Shown in pieces: positions 60,004 through 64,000 of a DNA stretch of 64,000 bases. Every line of letters starts with the position of its first letter. Within the stretch, counting starts at the first letter, position 1. The DNA is taken from assembly GCA_018287875.1 (NCBI GenBank), contig JAGVVL010000009.1, positions 2,666,001-2,730,000 of the forward strand, read 5' to 3'. Made by a program: the position numbers and the translations under genes. Below the pieces are notes generated by a model, which saw only the letters and a program-made list of their open reading frames with translations, did not search any database and was not told the DNA's origin. Source of the stretch: Nigrospora sphaerica. Its lineage: Eukaryota; Ascomycota; Sordariomycetes; Amphisphaeriales; Apiosporaceae.

Positions 60004-60292
60004 TGTCACGGGGTGGACCGTGACAGACCGTACCGGCATAGGGCAGCCTCTGAGACATCCTAAACTGGCTACGGATTAGTCGTCCTGTGATGGAGTTCTA
60101 TTAAGACCGCTCAGTACGGACCTCCGTTGGGGATTTAGATAAGAAGTCTGCGACCGAGAAGACTTCAGTTGTAGCTCTCCAAGCTACGTCCTGTCTGCTA
60201 GTCTGACCTGTACCGAACAGAATAGGAACCTGGACCTGTAGCATAGAACCTGAATCGACTCCATTGCCTGCCTGCCTGACCGCACCTTGACA
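60004..60292 (+). repeat. 3' LTR
   Basis: 289 bp, TGTCACGG to TTGACA, two C-to-T differences from the 5' copy (CCCGTG/CCTGTG and TAGCCTG/TAGTCTG). Neither difference is in a CpA context. Confidence 0.95.
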
Positions 60293-62502
60293 TAATAAGC
60301 TAAAGTTTAAGTTTCTTAGACCGCTGATGCGTAAAAGGTAGGGGACCTGCCAGTTGACAGATCCTGCTTTTAATAGCCTATATATGTCCACAGTATTCAG
60401 TTTAGCAGACTAGGTTATTGTCCCCCCCCGTGGTGGCACGCATCAACCGCTTAAAATCACTAAGAGGGTTAACAGTGCTGCTTACCACATTGTATTACTA
60501 ATAAAATATTAGCGACTCTACGATGTCTTCTTAGTGTCTTTTCTTACGCTATAGAATATCTATTCTAAAAGCCAGGCCGACGACTTCCTATAAGGTCCCA
60601 AGCTTAAGAACGACAAAGAAGAATAGAAAGTCGAAGATATCTTAGCGAAACGTAAGCAATACAGTGGATACTAATACTTAGTTAAGTAGAAAGACTAGCT
60701 TATAGAATATAATTAGTGGGAGCTAGTAAGATATTTATAGCATGCATTTATATTAATATAATAGTTTAATAGTAAGTAAGGAAGTAAAGAATAAAACGGT
60801 TTTATAATTTATTACGGGTTTAAAGGGTGGAGAAGAGCTAAAGTAAAGCCGTTGAAAAATCATTACCCTAATAACGCGTTGTTAATAATAAGACAGTAAA
60901 AGCCTAGCTAAAATAAACACAATAAATAACTGTTGCTACAATAACAGCGCGCCGGTAATATGGCGGCGTATAATAGACGACTAGTCAGCCCTTATAGGGC
61001 TAGCTCTTTAAAAGAGAAAGGAAATGTTTTAAGACACCCATTTACTTACTATCACGCCACTTTTAGGCCTCCTCCAAGATTTCGCTAATAAGTAGCTCGT
61101 CCTACGGCATCAAGTTACAATCGATAATATACTAGGGCGCGTGTCCTCCTAAACGTGGTTGCACTAAACCTGTTTATAGTCATATATAAAAGCACGTACA
61201 GCAGTGTGCTAAATATTAGCGTCCGAGTTGCCACGGTAAAAGCGGATCTCATTTTTCTTGGCCTAGGTTTAAAGGGCATCCTCGTCCTATAAGGGCAGCC
61301 ATAAGTTAGTAAATAGATAGCGTTCCAATAGCGATAAAATAAGTACTCACAACCTTATAGCTAGGGTATAGGCACTAGGTGGCCAATAGCTAAGAGCGGT
61401 TAGTAACGTGTTAGCTATACGCCACTGTATAGTCTTAGTATCATTAGCGAGTCGTTACTAAGTCACTAGCTAATATCACATACTATACCGGTAACCTTAT
61501 CCCTAGTGATGCAAAAAGATGAGCCATAGGCCGTAACAGCTACTATAAAAGCAGTAACGAGACGGTGGTAAGCTTAGATCACCTTGCAGCGGCCGGCAGC
61601 GAGCACAAAGTACTCTCTCTCCTCCTTATCCCCCTTGGGCTTATCGCGACTAAAGAAAGTGGCCTTTAGAATAGCCATAACCCTTTACAGGTCGGACTCG
61701 TCGCCGGTTATCACGGCAGGCGCCTACTACGCGTTAACAAAGCTATAACAACACAATAGAAAATACTCACCAGCTTACGTGGCTTACTGCGCTTGCAATA
61801 AAGGCGGTATTGGTTAATCAAGACGGCGAAGAAGACGCACTCGGGCTAAACGAAGTATAAGGCGCTGAAAGGCCAATTATCTAATAGGTGACCCTAGCAC
61901 CGCCGACAAGGCCGGATTGCACCCTTAAGCTAGTTATAGCTAAGCTCGCTATTTGATAAAAGATGGGGAGCGCGCGGCATGGTAATAAATAGGACGGTAT
62001 GGCAATGTCAAGATAAAGATAAACTGGCGTAGAGGTGACAGCGACACGATAAAGACACGTCGGAACTACGTTTAAAGATAAGGGCACGTTTAAAAAATAA
62101 TAAGGCGATAGCGCTTAGTAGCCAAGGAGATAGTGATAGGACAACGAGAATACGCTTTCTATAGAGAAAAGAAGAAGGCCAGAGCTAAACTAGCAGCTAG
62201 GATTAATTACTCTAGTTATTTAGCTGCCTAGTTACCTAGTTATAAGAACCCCACCTTAGCTTTAAGCTGCAGCTTCTACTAAAGAAAGGTAGCTCCCCCG
62301 CCTAATAGTTATAGCACTAGTAAGACTAGCGATGCGGCCTAAGGCACCGAGACGGCTGCCTTAGAAGGGCGGCATAATTATAAGGGAGGAGGCGCTAGAG
62401 AGATGCATCCGCAGGCTAGTCACCTAACCTGTAGCACAGACCTATCGGCAGCCTACTAGCAAGGAGCGGGCGCACTGCTGGCGCCCAACCTGAACTTAGG
62501 TT

Positions 62503-62523
62503 CTGCAAGAATCAGTCTTGCAG
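62503..62523. repeat. Inverted repeat (hairpin), 8-bp arms
   Basis: CTGCAAGA and TCTTGCAG flank a 5-base loop. A related perfect palindrome AGTCTTGCAAGACT occurs at 62749-62762. A tandem pair of the 14-mer CGGAACGTTCGGAT follows at about 62767-62794. Confidence 0.7.
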
Positions 62524-63252
62524 TGGAATTGAGCCTGCTCTTCGCTACTCTATACCTGACGATGCCACTGTGATTCCTTCGGATTCTTACAGAAACTAGC
62601 TTAACAAATTAAACTAACGCACTAAAGGTTAACGCTTGTGAGAGGCTGAGCCTTGAAGCACTATCAAAGGGGCCAAATGCTGTTTATTTTTTAGATAGGG
62701 AAGAGAGAAGAGAATCGACCTCAGGAGGCCGGGCGCAGCGTCTTGTGAAGTCTTGCAAGACTGGACCGGAACGTTCGGATCGGAACGTTCGGATCGCTGC
62801 TCAGCTCCCCCCTCCTAGGTCTTGACCACTAGTCTGGCGTCCGAATGGAGCGACCTACTTGGAGCCTCATGTGAGGGGTTCGTGAGACGCTCAGGCCAGG
62901 TGCGCTTGAGCCTATCTCCCAGGTCCCAACCTGTAACAACGCTAACGACCTACGCATATGCTAGCCTTCCCTATCAGCACCGCCGCATCTAGCGGTTATA
63001 GCCGCCACACTAAGATAATATATAAAGGCCTAATAACACGGTAATAGACATCTATAGTTAGACCTTTACAGTTAGATATCTAAAGATAAACATCTAACTA
63101 AAGTTAGTAAGAAAGGCATCTAGTGTTAGACATCTAATTAACATCAGCAGGTCACATAATAGACATACTAAATTGATAGCTACCTAAGCTATCCACCGGG
63201 GTGAATATATAAAATCACTAGCTATCTAACATATCCATAGTATCAGTGAGTG

Positions 63253-63414
63253 TGTCACGGTGAGGCCTCCCGGGAGCATTCGGGCGCACTACTACTGCGC
63301 TAGCGCAGGCGTAAAAGACTAAGATACAGAACCGGAAGGTCTGCACTGCTCTCACATATAAGGGTTCAGGTTAGATCAGGTTGTAACCGCTGTCATGGGC
63401 CTTGTCCCATGACA
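63253..63414. repeat. Possible short solo LTR or LTR fragment
   Basis: A 162-bp GC-richer patch starting TGTCACGGTG and ending CATGACA, so with the same TGTCA/TGACA ends as the chromovirus LTRs but otherwise different sequence. The right end is a hairpin: TGTCATGGG and CCCATGACA, 9-bp arms, six-base loop (63391-63414). A 14-bp palindrome CTGCGCTAGCGCAG sits at 63295-63308. No matching flanking duplication is seen. Confidence 0.4.
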
Positions 63415-64000
63415 AAGAGAATGATTAAGGATATAAAGCATAAGGATTTTCTACATATACAGTGATTAACTTAGTGATTAATCTAAGCATCTATCTTATC
63501 TATAAATGGGAGTAACCTATTAATGACCTATTATGAAGTTCAGTTTTAACTAGTTAAGCACCTCTTAATGAATAGTTACCAAACGACTAGTGTTTAAGTA
63601 AACGAACGTTCCTTATTCCTAAATATAAAAACTCTACGGCTACTAATACTATAGATATAGAGTTCGTTACATTTAAATAATCATTAATTTAAACTAAAAG
63701 TCTTCTATCTCTATAAGTTGAATAATATAATTGATGAAAAGAAAAGAAAAGCTAAAGATCAATTTATTAAAGATGGAGTGTATTTTAATAACGAGGTTTA
63801 ATATCAGGTGATATCATAATGAAATAAAAACGTTAATATATTAAATAGTGAAGAAAAGATGAAAAAGTGATAAACAGATAATTATGTAATTAAACCCTTG
63901 TTAAGTTATTAATTTAAAATATTAAAATACTTCTTACTATATCAATTGTTGAATAGTAAGTTAAAAATTTATTTTATTAATAGTTGATTATTAATGAAAG

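Larger units (their letters stand above)
54427..60292 (+). mobile_element. Ty3/gypsy LTR retrotransposon, chromovirus type
   Basis: A 5,866-bp element with 289-bp LTRs that differ at two positions by eye. The domain order is Gag with zinc knuckle, protease, reverse transcriptase, RNase H, integrase and a C-terminal chromodomain, which defines a chromovirus. Both LTRs begin TGTCA and end TGACA. Gag and Pol lie in one frame. Several stops interrupt it, so this copy is not able to make its full protein. The 5-bp flanks (AGTTG left, TAATA right) do not match, so no target-site duplication is seen. Confidence 0.95.
60293..64000. other. AT-rich, RIP-like degenerate repeat island
   Basis: 3.7 kb with no long open frame and heavy TA/TAA/TTA usage, in strong contrast to 1-54 kb. 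It is probably a mosaic of old, mutated repeats. The last about 550 bp (63420-64000) are the most AT-rich. Patches at about 62380-62960 and 63250-63415 are GC-richer and may be less-decayed repeat pieces. The island runs off the right edge. Confidence 0.75.

Noticed and set aside
63391..63414. Helitron 3' end (hairpin near terminus)
   Set aside because: No CTRR terminus follows the hairpin and no Rep/helicase sequence is present; the LTR explanation fits the TGTCA/TGACA ends better.

Overview
The window is nuclear DNA from a filamentous ascomycete, most likely a Sordariomycete (inference). Genes are compact and GC-rich, with short GT-AG introns and RCTRAC-like branch sites. They include a CYT-18-type mitochondrial tyrosyl-tRNA synthetase and a low-molecular-weight thioredoxin reductase. 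The intergenic DNA is strewn with TAGGTA/TACCTA motifs. The right end is AT-rich and contains an LTR retrotransposon whose stop codons look like RIP (repeat-induced point mutation) products. I found no tRNA or rRNA gene, and no CRISPR or bacterial-type feature.

Layout, left to right. 1-2.3 kb: no supportable gene. 2.3-16 kb: RPS4 (-), a two-Myb telobox protein (-), a DUF7704 membrane protein (+), ACC deaminase (-), a small Ser/Tyr/Gly-rich protein whose frame looks broken (-), thioredoxin reductase with a possible mitochondrial presequence (-), and SFH5 (-). 16-26 kb: NPR2 (+), CYT-18-like TyrRS (-), SDHD (+) and a LaeA-like methyltransferase (-) behind a long polypyrimidine tract. 26-37 kb: VPS53 (+), a cysteine-motif protein (+), ubiquilin/DSK2 (-), a quinone oxidoreductase (+) and an MBL-fold protein with a zinc ribbon (-). 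37-54 kb: an amidase (+), a seven-helix receptor (-), a DUF1776 protein (+), YTH1/CPSF30 (-), a secreted GH31 alpha-glucosidase (+), a decayed membrane-protein remnant (-) and a TOXD-like oxidoreductase (-). 54.1-64 kb: an AT-rich repeat island with a 5.87-kb Ty3/gypsy chromovirus flanked by 289-bp LTRs.

Most genes are unrelated housekeeping functions in mixed orientation: translation, vesicle tethering, TORC1 nutrient signalling, respiration, proteostasis and mRNA 3'-end formation. I see no biosynthetic or defence cluster. The gene models were built by reading splice sites by eye and checking that the exon phases close; none is supported by transcripts.

The most informative signals are these. 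The chromovirus has a candidate self-priming site: a 9-bp match between the base just after the 5' LTR and a point inside it. Its three clear in-frame stops are each one CpA>TpA or TpG>TpA step from a sense codon. The thioredoxin reductase gene may encode both cytosolic and mitochondrial forms. Two different genes carry 18-nt microexons. The oxidoreductase next to the island has a probable GC-AG intron. Two loci (about 11.1-11.5 kb and 52.0-52.6 kb) look like genes in decay.
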